This document shows, piece after piece, positions 38,501 through 51,345 of a stretch of DNA of 64,000 nt. Both the position numbers and the translations under genes were made by a program. The DNA is from Prinia subflava. Lineage: Eukaryota > Chordata > Aves > Passeriformes > Cisticolidae. The number at the start of each line of letters is the position of its first letter. Position 1 is the first letter of the stretch. The stretch is taken from assembly GCF_021018805.1 (NCBI RefSeq), contig NC_086253.1, positions 34,535,583 through 34,599,582 on the forward strand. The letters run 5' to 3'. The notes beneath the pieces were generated by a model. It saw nothing but the letters and a program-made list of their open reading frames with translations, was not told the DNA's origin and did no database searches.

Positions 38501-41061
38501 CAAGAATTTGTTTACTACAGCTTAAACAACAGTGGCTTTCCAAACTGTTGCTAAAAATCTTAATGAAAATTGTTTGTATTAATCAGGATTGAGATTTACT
38601 GCTTTTAAAAATATATTTTATATTAAAATTAAAAGTATTTTAATAGGAACCTACTAAAACCTACTCAAAGGAAATCAGTACATCTCTTTTGAAAACTCAC
38701 TTTGTAAAAGAATTTACTTCATCATCATTCTCTGAATGCAATCAGTCATACAATTATAGAACAGATCTCCTATAGTCAAAAGATTCAATCTTAAAGTTCT
38801 ATATACCTTGTACTATGGTGACTATGTACTATGTAGGCTCTGACAGTAGACAGATATTTTACATACTGTATACTGTTGTCATTCATGTCCATAGTGAAAG
38901 AGAACTACTGACTACTACTATAATGACAACATACTGAATGTACTAAACCCTTTTGGTCCAACCAAGGGACTTTTCACTTCCTCTTGTTACCTCTAGAAAA
39001 CATAATGTGTTATTAGAAGGCAAAAATAAAAAAGATGCTTGCATGCAAATTCTCTTGGAACTGATAGGAGAAAAGAATGCACAGCTTTTAATTGATATCA
39101 GATTCCTATGCAGGTGTTATTCTGTTATTTCTAAAAAACAAGGGAAAGACTTCTGATTTCTCATAGATGCACTGTTAACCAGTTAAAATTAGATTAAAGA
39201 TCTTCTGGAGCTATGCAATAGCAATGCGACAGGTCTTATATATGTTGGCTTCATATTTAGAGCAGTGTAGAATATTTTTCATAATATTGCTATTTTGAGG
39301 TGTTTTAATTTTGGAGGATAATTATCTTTGATCAGCAGTTCTGCAAGACCTTTTTTTTTTAACTGAGAACACTGAAAAAATATGTGTTTCTCCAGATGGA
39401 AGATATCAAAGATCCATTCACAATATTAAAAAGTTTCAGAAACACATTTAAAATATCATATGGTATGTATTTGAATGGCCTCATTTAAGAGCACTTCATT
39501 CTTAGATATCTATTGAGGAATAAAAAAAAAGCTTTACATCTGAACTGGGAGAAAATGAACTGTGTCTGTATGTGCTATGAACCTTTGAATTTTACAATGC
39601 TAAAACACCATAGATATGAGCCTTAACTTGACTGAGGTTTTGAAATATTGATTGATCAATTGATTGGTTTATTTTTTAGCAAAAATATCAACTACTCCTT
39701 TAGGCAGGTGGCTCTCTTCAGTCATTTACTACAAAAGTGCAAAATAATGACAACTTCATGCTGTATCTCCAAAGTCATACAGTTCAACATTTCTTTTGCA
39801 CCATATCTGATATGGTGTGCAGGTCCTTCAGGCTCTCTCATTGTGAGATTCTACAGAGAAAGTAATCATTTGAGCCACTCATGTGATAAACCAGCACTTG
39901 AAACACTCAAATGTCAAGTTGTTTTCATCACATCGACAGCAGGTCTTAGGCTTAATCTTTCCTTGGTTTATGCCACTACTTTGCCTTTACTTTGCTGCAA
40001 AATGTGAAACCGCCGTGTATATGCTAATGGAACTGTCTTGCCCATTAGTTCTCCAATTTCATCTGTATTACCCTTCACCTGTTAGTGAACAAGGCAATGG
40101 TGCAGATTATTCTCCCCTCGATGCACATCCCATTAGACTTCAGTGGAGAATACACCCCCCTTGTGTGTAACCAAGATGAGATTCATAGATTTCCATTTGT
40201 GTTTACAAGAGCATTGTTTCTTTAGTATAGAATCTGTGCTTTTTATATTCATACAAGACCCACAGACCAAGAGCTTGGATCTAATTCCAGCTTCTCCTAA
40301 GCTCAAAGACCTGTGCATACATAGTTATGGCTACCTTCCACTACCTGCAGAATATATAGCATTTTTTTCCAACAACACAGATGAATTTTCAGTAAATACC
40401 AACTACTTATCACAAAGTCCCTTGCTACCAATTGACACCAGGTGAACATATGCTTTTACCAGTCAATATATTTTCAAATGCAAGACTGCATAAAAAAAAT
40501 TCTGAATCATAAACATTTCCTTTTCCATATTTATAATAGAAGTATTTTCAGTAGATATAACTTTACGTATATTTCTTTTCATATAATTTAATGTGAACTT
40601 TTAATTTAAGTTAGCAGTATGATGAGTTCAACTGAAGTTGATGATACTGCACTATACTTTAAATACTGCTGTGAATTAACACTGTATGCTTTCCAAAACA
40701 ACATGATATAATATGATGAAAAAATCAATTATGTGTTAAAATAGATAGAGAGCAATTGACAATGATGTTAAGTTCTGTTCTTTGATGATAGCAGATAGTA
40801 CAAATAATCTGTTCTATACTTTAGGATTTGAAAAGCAGGGCTATGAAGAGATACCTTATTTTGAACAGCCTCTAAAATCTAAGTCACTATTACAACAGCT
40901 TACATTTTCAATGTCATGCTGAAATTCAGAAATATAAATTGTTATTTACAAACCTCTGAAACCAAGAGAAGTGTAATCAATTTATTTTAACTGTGGTTGG
41001 GAACTAGAAGACATGGTAGATTTTCAGGCCTCTTTCTATAACTCTCTTGTTAAAATATTCA
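35536..41061. other. Non-coding DNA, no gene seen
   Basis: Open frames reach 119 codons (39648-40007, plus strand) without a recognisable domain. A possible remnant of an old palindromic amniote repeat lies at about 40092-40190. A GC-richer patch lies at about 37540-37680. Neither shows coding features. Confidence 0.65.
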
Positions 41062-41194
41062 GGTGACCCCCATGGGAAGTGCTATACTATGGCTAATTTG
41101 AACCTGTTTACATTAGAAAGTGAAAGAACTTTCTGTATCCTGTTAGTCACAAACATTTCCTAGTCTTATCCTGTCACTTCCCCATGGGGGTTCC
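41062..41194. repeat. Inverted repeat with about 18-bp arms
   Basis: The left arm 41062-41081 (GGTGACCCCCATGGGAAGTG) and the right arm 41175-41194 (CACTTCCCCATGGGGGTTCC) are near-perfect reverse complements: 16 of 17 core bases match, with one inserted base. They are separated by about 93 bp. The arms are GC-rich in AT-rich surroundings. This could be the trace of a small inverted-repeat transposon or a hairpin, but no flanking duplication was recognised. Confidence 0.6.
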
Positions 41195-43304
41195 CAGGGC
41201 CATTCTCGAGCGTACAATACCCAGTTCTGTTGAATGGCTATGCTGATTGCTTGCTTCATCCTTTTCATTTTTGATTAAAGTCTGAATGCAGAAAATTTTT
41301 TACATGCTGTAGTTTCAATTCTATAGGGACTATATAAATTCAGAAGATAATTTAATTTCTAAATTTAATGTTCAGCAAGTGCAACCATGGAGGAAATTCC
41401 CCCATAAATTACAGCATATTCATAACAGTGCATATTTGTTGACCACAGAAGCATAAATTTGCTATGTATTCTGAAAAGTGTTTGTAACTTGGATTTGTAA
41501 TTGTATGTCTTTGACTGAAAGCTGACTTCTAAATGTGCCCTCAGCATTAATGCAATTCACTGAATTTTGCTTTAGAAAAGTTATTATAAATTATTTTTAA
41601 AAATCAAGATTATTTGTAATTTGCAATGTTAAGAGCATATTCATTTTGAATTGCGCTATTCTGGTTTGAATCTCTCTAAAATGTCATAATCTGGGGATTT
41701 CATCTTTTTATTAAAGTCATAACATTCTGGCTAGACTTTTTAATTCCAGATTTACAGATATAATGATGTCTAATGAAAAATAACAGCAAACTATACACCA
41801 TTTGAATGAAGCTTAAAGATTGTTTCTCAGCATTTGGACAGAATACTTACTTCAGGCTTACAAGTATTAGGAATCTGCAAACACAGCTCTGAAATACCTA
41901 ATGAGGTCTCAGTGACCTAGAAAATGCAGTGTGTGGAAAGCAGCATGAAAAAGTGAGGTCTGTTCAGAGAGCAGCAAACAACTGTTTTTAGAGAACGATA
42001 GCATGGGTATGTTTGTCTGTGTGAAAGGATGAAATACCTCCTCTCCCAATTAAAATTGACTTGATAGGAATTAAGAAAGCAAAGTGAGCAGCTGAGTCTC
42101 CCAACAGTTTTTTTATTTGTAAATTCCCAGTACCTTTTTCTGAGTGACTAAGAGAGAATTTCATGCTTCATTAAAAAAAGAGCATATAGGCTGATCTTCA
42201 AAGAGAGGGAAAGGATGGTAGAAGATGGAGGAACAAGACAAGCTGAGGGCATATCTGCATGAATGCCTGCAGACAGGCCTAGGGTACATATGGCCTCAAG
42301 ATCAAGGTGACTGCATGTGAGAAAACTCTGAGAAACTGGGTAGCAATTCAGTGCAAAGCTCTCAGCTCATGAGACCAACTGAGATTCATTTTTTAAAGTT
42401 GCACAAGTTCTTTTTAGCGGCATACATTTTTCTATTAATGCAGTTTGAACAGAAAATTGTTCAGCATCCCCAAATGAGAAATTGCATGATTTTTTCTATT
42501 TGTTTTTTCTGGATTGAGACTAATAATTTTTTTCCAAACCTAGTCACCTTGATCAAGTAAGTTAGTTTATGTAAATAGTGAATTGCCTAACAGTTGGAAA
42601 AAAGATCTGAATTAAGTGTGGAAATGAAGCAATTTAATGGCCACCTTTCAAAAGTTATTTGTGAGTTGTTAGATTTCCTCTTTTTAGGCCGACATAATTA
42701 TTTTTAGTGCAGTAATGCGTTTAACAATGTAATATTTGAGAGAAAAATACTTACAGTAACATGGAAATAAATATAATACAGCATTTCATTAAATCAGTCA
42801 TTATCCACGAATAGGCCAAATAAAAGAACAGATTAAATATTTTGTTGATAGAGAATGAGATCCCTAATTCAGATCTCGACGGAATGGGTAAAAGGAAGAT
42901 TTTTTAACCCATGAAAGACAGACCAAGAAGGCAACATCAGTAAATATAATAGACTCCTTGGAACAAAGTATCTCTATGAAAAACTGAACACCACAGACAT
43001 CTTACTGTTTCTACCTAGTAGAAGAGGGAACCTATCAACAGCAATTCTTCTGGGAATTTATGAAGAATAATTACGGTTCTGAACATTAATTTCCCCATCT
43101 TCTTTTACAGGCAGAGATGAGTTTTACCTAAAGAATAAAGGAGAATTAGAAGATAAAGAGCTTTATTAAATTGCTTAGAAAGAAGGTTGAAGGTCCCTTG
43201 CTAGATTTAGGAGAGCAAAGTGAAGATCCAAACAAGCTCAAAAACTGAAACTTCAGGCAGCATTTGGGCTTCATTCAGTTCATTGAGTACATGCAAATAG
43301 TAAC
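41195..43304. other. Non-coding AT-rich DNA, no gene seen
   Basis: Only short open frames, and no repeat family recognised. Confidence 0.7.
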
Positions 43305-43607
43305 AACTAGCTTTTTCTCCAACGGAAGTATATCTGCTAGAGGTTTTACAAGTGGAGATAGCTATAGGCCAAGGGGGAATGATTTTAGATTAGATATTAG
43401 GAAACAATTCTTTACTCAGAAGCTAGTGAGGCACTGGAACAGGCTGCCCAGACAAGTTTTGAACACCCCATCTGTACTCAAGACCAAGTTGGATGGAACT
43501 CCAATATAGGGGGTGGTGTTCCTGCCTGCCCGTGGTGGTGTTTGGGGGGGCCTGCAACTAGATGATTTTTAAAGTCTTTTTAATGATTTTTTAAACCATT
43601 CTGTGTT
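43305..43607 (+). mobile_element. CR1 LINE, about 300-bp 3' end
   Basis: A clear CR1 3' UTR in plus orientation. It has the GATTTTAGATTAGATATTAG block (43381-43400), AATTCTTTACTCAGAAG, AGGCACTGGAACAGGCTGCC (43430-43449), AAGTTGGATGGAACTCC, then a G-rich stretch, AACTAGATGATTTTTAAAG and a terminal AAACCATTCTGTG. It is typical of the many short, 5'-truncated CR1 copies in birds. The open frame at 43264-43509 is incidental. Confidence 0.92.
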
Positions 43608-45449
43608 CCTTGGCTAATTATTTCCCATTTTGACCAGAATTAAATTCTACACTTTCCAAAAAGGATTAAGCAAAGCTAAAACAGGCATAATATATAATCT
43701 GCTCTGGCAGAAGTAATTGAGACTGCTTACAATTACAGGTGCTTCTATACTACTACATCGGACTGGAGAATTAAAGGTGAAACATACAGGCTGCACAATA
43801 AAATCTTCTTTCCAGAAAATTTCAAGCTTGTTTAACAAAGATATCCTTCTTGGCCAAGAAGTAATTTGTACTTGAAGTACTTGGAGAAATAAAAATATAA
43901 GACATCAGCTTAGTCAACAGACTTGAGTATTCAGCTACTACCATTTGGTATTTGCAAGTTTTACAAGTATCATGAGCACAGCCATACAACAGGTTCTTCC
44001 AGCCAATTATTTTGTCTTTCATTGTGGCCAAAATTTACTAGGAAACTATGGTTTCATGATAATATGGTGAATCACTAGTAAGGGCTGCCATTTTCAGGAC
44101 AAAGCACTCTTCATTTTTCTTGGGTTACATCTTGAATTCTGGTAATACCAATGTCTAAGTCAAATACCTCTAAACAGATAAAGAGATAATAATTAACAAC
44201 AAAATTGAAAAGGTTCAGAGAAAAGCTGCCTGTAGTTTATAAAATCTGAAAAAGATATTGATCAATATAATTTTAATATTGCTACGCTAATACTATCTGG
44301 AGTGGTACAAGCAGTTGCTGTGAAATGGATTTCTGACATTTTTAGTTCCCTAAAATTCTGTATATTATTATACAGTCAAAACATGAACAATATGTTAAAT
44401 ATAAAAGACGATAAATTACATGAAATAGGTATCCTGTAAACATAAAAGTACACTCCATGAATTTCAATTTTACAGGCAAAAAGCACCCAACTGAAGAAAC
44501 ACACTTAAAAAACCAATTGTGGAAAAAGGCACTTAAGCCCTTGATTTCAAAGCATCAGAAGATGATTATTTACTTCCATAAACTCAGGAAATCTGATGCA
44601 AAGCCCTTCTTTAGACAGCCTATTTCTTGAAATTAAGTATTAACCATAGAGTAGTAGAGCAAATAGGCAACCTTTGAAAAATTGGTGTACTTTCATAGAC
44701 TGCATGGAACAGAGAAAACAGCACACTTTACATCTCGAGAGTCCACAGAAATCCCTCAGCAATACTCAGGACTGCAGACACTTGTCTCAGCTTCAGCAGA
44801 GATGTGGGTCCACCTCACAGGAACACAATGACCATAATCGTACCCATCACAGAAGTTATTCTCCTCAATTGTACAGGCACAGTGAAACCATGGGGCCAAA
44901 TCTGAGCTTTCAAATGGCTCTAAAATTGCAATCGATGAGAAATGTTTGTGCCATAATTTAAAAGCCAAGGAAGGAATGGCTGCCCTGGTGTCAAGACAGC
45001 ATGTATGCGCTATTAAAACTAAAACATCTCACCTGGAAAACTGAATTGCTTTCTTTGTTAGACAACAGGCTGCTCTAACAACTCTGATATTTTCCTGTTA
45101 TCAGGGATCTTTTATGGGAGTACCAGATCAAACTTTAAAACTTTCTAACAAAGGTCAGAAAATAAAGAAATTTTTTTGTAGGAAGTGTTTAATAACATCC
45201 TCCTGGTACATGCTGATATAATTCTTCTGTTAGAGAATTGAAAAATAAAAATAACATTGTTGTTATAACCCCAGACAGCATAAATTATGGAAAATTATGC
45301 TGCAATATGTCCGGTATAAGGTTCTCACTGTGAAATAGTATCCTTCTCCCTCATGAAGATTTCAGGAACCATGTTTTTCAAGTTTTCAAGAAAAAATTTA
45401 AGGAAGTGTCCTTATTGAAAACAAGCTACAGAGGGCAACTAAAAGAAGT
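43608..45449. other. Non-coding DNA, no gene seen
   Basis: Short open frames only. A stretch at about 44200-44230 (AATTGAAAAGGTTCAGAGAA) resembles a 3' segment of CR1/L3 LINEs but is too short to call. Confidence 0.6.
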
Positions 45450-47022
45450 AAGTCTCTACAGACACTGTTGGAATTATAGTATGGAAATTATTTAAAGATA
45501 CCACATTGGAAAAAAAAAATCCCAGGTGCAAATTGCCAATCAAAAAAGGGTTAAAGAGGTTATGACAGAAGGAATTATGTTTCAAATACTTGAGATCTTA
45601 TTAGAATGAATAAAAGAAAAAGAACAATGAACTCTGGCAGATTAAATGTAAAAGGAAAACCAAACAGTCTAAAAAGGGAGTTTGAGGAACAACTAGTAGG
45701 AAAGATACAGAATAATAATAATAAAAAATCCTTAAAATGTATCAGGAGAAATACACATTCTGAGGATTCTGTAGCATCAGTTTATGAGGATGGTACAATA
45801 GAATTGTCAGACAACCTAAGGTAATTCCAGAAAAATTAATTCCCTGCATTCATTGTGGAAGAAACTGGGAACAATCCCTTGCTAGCCATTGTCTGGCAGA
45901 GAATCATCAGAGGATCTGACATTACAGAGATTGTAGAATTTATTAGAAAACACAGTGAAAGAAAATGAAAGGCAAGAAACACCTCAGGCCAGATGGTATT
46001 CACTCGGATTTTCTAAGAGAACCCATGGGTGAAATGTATGTACTATTAATGTTGGTATAAAATCTCTTTAAAACTTCCTTGATTACAAAGAAAATGAAGG
46101 TAGGAGAGATCTGAGGAACTGCATGCCTATATGTAATCCTGATGTCAGTGCCAGATAATGAATATTCTGATTAACAGTCACATGAATAGACGTTTTCTAC
46201 TTGGGAAGCATGACTTTGGCAAACCCTGAAGCTCTTTTGAAGAGTCATGGAGCATGTGTATGATGTACACTTGACATACAGAGTGGTCCAGTTGAGATAA
46301 CACTTAGCTACAAATGACTTCTAACACAAACGGCAAGTTAAGGTTAGCAGCAGAAAGGGATCTAAATATTAGGAACTGATCAGGATAAAATGCAATGAAT
46401 ATCACCGTACCATCTTCACTGTACCTGAAAAAATAGTTCTCCCATGCCTTGAGTACCATGTGTCTCCTCATCTCAGAAATGTCAGAAAGGTTCAGAAAGA
46501 AGTTCAGTAGCTATCTGGATAGTGGGATCATGGTTTTGTGAAGAACAGCATAGTTTCAGGTCCATTCATCTGTTAAAGATGTATTTATGTGGGTTTCAGA
46601 AGTTTACATCAAAAGTCTTACTGAGATGGTGGATAGGGACTGGACATCTCTTTCAAGAACTAGGGACCAGCAATGAAACTAGAAGATATGCTTAAAAGAA
46701 ATTGAGAGGATACTTATACAAGGCACTGCTAAGAAAGCCTATATATATATGCAAAGTCTTCATGGCTAGAGGGGAGACTGGAAAAGAGAGACAAAAGAAA
46801 GACCCACAAATAACAAGACACACACATAAGACCACATCTATCTCTGTACAGTTCTAAGCTTAAAAGAACTGGTAATTAGAAGAATACTAGAGAATGAAAG
46901 ACATGCCTTGAATAGCTCTCCTCCCTTGTGTATCCCTCCATGGCCACTCTTAGAGACAGACTCAGAGGTTAGATGGAACTACCGCCTGATCTGCTGGGCC
47001 ATTGTTATATTCTGAAGAGTTA
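45450..47022 (+). mobile_element. Ancient CR1/L3-type LINE, about 1.6 kb
   Basis: A heavily diverged but collinear LINE copy on the plus strand. In order: a linker with TGGAAATTATTTAAAGATAC (about 45480), a RREFEEQ-like linker and YEDGTIELSDN (45606-45824), RPDGIHSDFLRE at 45986-46021 (start of the RT), a block like CR1/L3 sequence that ends the RT region (CTTGAGTACCATGTGTCTCC and CAGAAAGGTTCAG, about 46449-46493), a 3' block GGGACCAGCAATGAAACTAG (about 46663-46682), and the tail GGCCACTCTTAGAGACAGAC followed by GGTTAGATGGA (about 46942-46977), which agrees with the CR1-type tail seen across reptiles and birds. The divergence and many stops suggest it predates the avian CR1 copies in this window. 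The left edge is approximate. The RT core between about 46080 and 46330 is poorly readable. Confidence 0.78.
45606..45824 (+). pseudogene. LINE ORF2 linker fragment
   Basis: A 72-codon open stretch of the ancient LINE. It has the basic, Asn/Lys-rich linker that precedes the RT in the CR1/L3 group, followed by the acidic EDGTIELSDN segment. It is a piece of a dead element, not an independent small gene. Just downstream the frame is lost and the next recognisable block, RPDGIHSDFLRE, lies at 45986-46021. Confidence 0.7.
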
Positions 47023-50000
47023 AAGCACTTCCACAAATGTGCCATACCAGAAAGGAAACAACCTGTATTATCCCACACAATTTACATGGCTACCCAGCTT
47101 CTCTGTTTCTTGCAAGATAATTCTAAGGTTTGAGGTATCAAATAGGAATCTCTGCTTTAGTATGCAAGTCATTCCATTAGCAGAAAGTGCTTTATTCTTT
47201 TTAGTTACTGTACTATGATGATTTGATATGCCAAAATCTTTTAGGTCTTCACTCCCTTGGACAGCCGTGTAAGTATTTCAATTGCTTGCATAGCTGAGCT
47301 ATTGCCATTGTACAAATATTATCTGTTTGATATTAGGAAAGTTTTTAACAGTAATGGTCAAACAATGATTATGCTCTGATTAAATAAATACTGCCATTGC
47401 AGCACTAGATGGGGTATAATTTATGCCATGAATAATTTGTTACCATAACTGTCATCCCAAATCTGATTCAAACTCTGCATAAATTTGATGGAAATCCATC
47501 CTAACGTCCTTTTTATTTTTGAGGGTATTAGACATTGTTTCTAACATTATTTTATGACAATCACAATTACTCTAAATAGCTTATTACTTTATTGCTGAAA
47601 ATGGTATTTATTCAGCTTTTTACTTTAAAATCAGCAGGCTATCGTTTGCTTTATTAATCAAATCCAAACTTGAGGATTATAGCCACCAGTTTCAAGTTTA
47701 CTTAATTGCTGCTACTCAGAAAATGAGAACTTAGTAATTCAGATACATTTACATTTTTGATGAGCTGTTTTTTTACAGACCTCATTATATTTGGAAAGAA
47801 TAGATTTTTTTTCCTTTTTCACTGCCTATAATATATCTTACAATATTCTAAATTCTATTTGAAATGTTATTTGTTAAATACATAGTAAGAGTAAAAATGA
47901 AATATCATGTTTAGGAATTAAGGACAAAACATTCAAAGGCTAAATTGTTCAGGGAAGTTGCTAAAGCATCTCCAACACAGACATCAGAGTTACAACAAAT
48001 TCTTCTCAGCAGGGAAGAATGTTTATTAATACAAAAGGATAGAAAAGAGCTAAGATTTATTTCCTAAGGCTGTTCTTCCCAGTACTGTTACGTGCTGAGA
48101 CACCCATCAAGGGCACTTCCAATTTCTCCCAGATTTCCTGCAATTTATGAGACAGTTACCAAGTTACTGATATGGGTAAATAAACTTACACAAAACAGCA
48201 GAAACTGTGGCTATGTCTTCATATCAGTGTGATTCCATAAGGGTAGGTTTGTAAAGCTCAGCAGTGGATACTGAGGCCCCATCACACACCATACACGCTC
48301 CAGACTGTTATGGACTATCTGTGTCTTTTGTCTTGACCCCACAGACTAAATATTTAGGAATTGGAGCACATAAAGCATATTGCCAGAAAATCTCCAAATT
48401 TTGTTTTAATCAAGCAGTACGTAATTCATGTGCTGTGAGATTGCTCTGCAACAAGAAGCAAAGCATTTTATGAATGGCAGGAATGAGATAATTTAGGAGT
48501 CCCAAACAGAATCAGATGAAGACTGAGCTCATGCACATACTAAAACACCAAAAAAACCCCAAAAACCCCACTACCTATTAAAATTGATTCTTCAGTGCTA
48601 TTTTACAAGAAAGCGAGATACACTGCAAAGATCTGTCATGCCCTCTGATCCTGAAGTTCTGCAAAGGATAGTACACTTAGTACTTGCAGGTATGGTGATC
48701 TCTAGTTTCAACTTTGATACGTGCTCGTTAGCCTTAATGGTGACAGTCTAACATAACAATGAGTTTTCTATGGCTGAGCAGTACCCAAATGAATGCTTCA
48801 TGGTTGTTTTTTCCCCCTGCCAAGTTTTCCTATACAATGTTTATATTACTCTTCTAGAATCATCCAGGATTTTGCTAACTCATTAAAATAAGTTCATAGA
48901 AGAAATTACCATCTTTTTGCCAGCACTACCACCAGGAACAGGAAAATGTATTTCTCAGAAATGTAATTCCAGGCAGAAAGTCATTAAAAAAAAAAAAGAA
49001 AAAGAAAAGAAAAAGAAAAGAAAAGAAAAAAAAAAGAAAAAAAAAAGAAAAAAGAAAAAGAATTTCTGGATTCTCCTCATCTCCTTCGATCAATGCTAAA
49101 GCAACAAAATCTTTGAGCTATGCTGCTCTTTCTTCACATTATGCATGGAAAATTTCTCCCACTGATCTATTAGTTCAGGAAAATAGGAAGAGGGAGATGG
49201 ATAGAAACTGTTTTTACATTCACTAATAGCAGAGATCATGCGGGAATGCTTCAAGCTGCCAGTCTCAAATATATGCTTAAATACGGAGTAGCACAGATCT
49301 TAATTTTTCCAGATCTAAGCACTACAAAGGAAATGCAAAGTAAAGTGAAAAGCATTAGGCAGGATGTTATAATGGAAGGAATTGAGGCAGCAGTACTATT
49401 CATTGCTAAGCTCTTGGTTATTTTTAAAGGAAAGGCTTATATCTTCTGAGACCTGAAAGCAGCCTGCAGCCTGCTGGAAAGAATGGAAGGAGATAAAGTC
49501 CAGACTGTGATTGACAGCATGCAGACCGGTCCACTGAAATCATAACCAGTATTTCTCTCACACAAAGTCATACAGAAAAATACAAGACTTGCTAATACAA
49601 GTTTTAAGAGTTTGCATATGAGAACAAACTAAAACGACATGTGATTTTTAATAATTGTGGTGTTTTGGTCCTCTTAATGGCATCCTGGCTGTGTTGAAGG
49701 ATATTTTTTGTGAAATCCATTTGTTTATCCCTTAATAACAATGCTGGAATACTTTTGCTGGTTCACTTTGGAATTAACTGTATTAACTCCTATCAGCAGT
49801 CTAAAAATATTTACAGTGATGAAAGATATTTTCATAAGTGAAAGAGATGTTTTATATTTTAAGATAATGAAGAACAGAAAATGGTGCTGGACCCAAGCTG
49901 AGGCTCTGTTATGACCTTGTGTAGACTAGACTCAATAAAATTTAAATAAGCTTAAGGCTAACAAGCCACATTAGTATACGCAATGTAATACAATTCTCCA

Positions 50001-50083
50001 TAAATAGCTCTATACCACAGCAGTGGGAATGAATCCTCAGCCTCGTGCTGTCTTTTTACTTCCAGAAAATATCTCATATTAAA
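47023..50083. other. Non-coding DNA, no gene seen
   Basis: Short open frames only. It contains an A-rich homopurine tract (48986-49062, listed separately) and an A/C-rich patch near 48548-48571. Confidence 0.7.
48986..49062. repeat. A-rich homopurine tract, (A3-10 G)n
   Basis: An unbroken purine run of 77 bases made of A stretches with single G interruptions. The Lys-rich open frame across it (48917-49099) is an artefact of the composition. Such tracts can form triplex DNA or mark the tail of an old retrocopy, but no retrocopy body was recognised upstream. Confidence 0.9.
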
Positions 50084-51345
50084 AAATCATTTAGGTTGGA
50101 AAAGACCTTTTAGATCATTCAGTCCAACAACCATTAATAAAGCACTGCCAAGTGCGACACAATACCATATTCCTGAGAGCTACACCTACACACCTTTTAA
50201 AGGCTTCCAGGGTATTTAGCATCTTTCTTGGTGAGACTGTTCCAATACTTGACAACCTTTTGGTGGAGAAATTTTTCTTAATATCCAAAATCGAAACCTC
50301 CTTGTGTATTATTTCAGGCCATTTCATTTGATTCTGTGGCTTACTTGGGAGAAAAGGTCAATCCCCACCTCTCTACAGCGCTCTTTCAAGTAATGTAGAG
50401 ACCAGTAGGGTCTCCCCTGAGCCTTCTTTATTCCAGGCTAAACAATCCCAGCTCCCTCAGCCACTCCTCATAAGACCTCTTCAGCTTTGCTGCCCTTCTC
50501 TGGATGTGCTCCAGCACCTCAGTGTCTTTCAGGAAGGGAGGGGGCCCAAACTGAACACAGTATTTAAGGAGCAGCTTCACCAGTGCCTGTCACTGCCTGG
50601 TCCTGCTGGCCATGCTATTTCTGATCCAAACCAGGTTCCCACTGGCCTTCTTGGCCAGCTGGGTACACTGCTGGCTCATGTTCAGCCTCCAGGTTCTTTT
50701 ACACCACACAGCCTTCCAGCCACTCTGTTCCCAGCCTGTAGCGCTGCATGGGCTTGTTGAGAGGCATCTACAGGACCGGGCACTTGGCTTTGTTGGAATT
50801 CCTACAGTTGGCCTCAGCCCATGGATCCAGCCTGTCCAGATCCCTCTGTAAAGCATTCCTACCCTCCAACAGACCAACACTCACACCCAACTTGGTGTGC
50901 TCTGAGAACTTACTGAGAGTGCAGTCAACCCCCTTGTCCAGACCATGGGTAAAGATATTAAACAGGACTGGCCCTGGTACTGTGCCCTGGGAAACACCAC
51001 TTGCAACCAGCAGGATTTACCTCCATTCACCACCACACTCTGGGTCCAGCCAGCCAGCCAGCTCTGAACCCATCAAACAACCAAGCCATGAATAGCCAGT
51101 TTCTCCAGGAGAATGTTGCAGGAATTAATGACAAAGGCTTTACTGAAGTTCAGGCAGACAATATGCACAGCTTTTCTCTCATCCACTGCGTGGATCATCT
51201 TGTCGCAGAGGGCAATCAGGCTGGTCAAGCAGGACCTGCCTTTCACAAACCCATGCTGGCTGACCCTGATCACCTGGATTTTCTGTATGTTCCACATGAC
51301 AGAACTAATTTTATTCCTTCTGAATGATCCCACTCTTTTTCTTTA
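50084..51345 (-). mobile_element. CR1 LINE, 5'-truncated copy (RT plus 3' UTR)
   Basis: A minus-strand CR1. The left edge is the reversed tail (AATCATTTAGGTTGGAAAAG), then the full 3' UTR in reverse, including the CCAGCTCCCTCAGCCACTCC block near 50450-50470, and then the central RT region up to about 51345. It shows the same general layout as the copy at 31066-32850 but is cut off further downstream within the RT. Open frames on the plus strand (50506-51346) are antisense shadows. Confidence 0.92.
51073..51333 (-). pseudogene. CR1 reverse transcriptase remnant (motif A region)
   Basis: An 86-codon minus-strand frame with the RT block QHGFVKGRSCLTSL (residues 26-39), then LNFSKAF at residues 61-67 and the following ILLEKLAIHGL. 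The family has LDFSKAFD, so the catalytic Asp of motif A is Asn at residue 62 (51150-51148) and the second conserved Asp is also replaced. The later RT motifs, including the YADD box, are not readable in frame. It is inactive. Confidence 0.88.

Noticed and set aside
48917..49099. A Lys- and Glu-rich open frame
   Set aside because: It is a translation of the homopurine tract.
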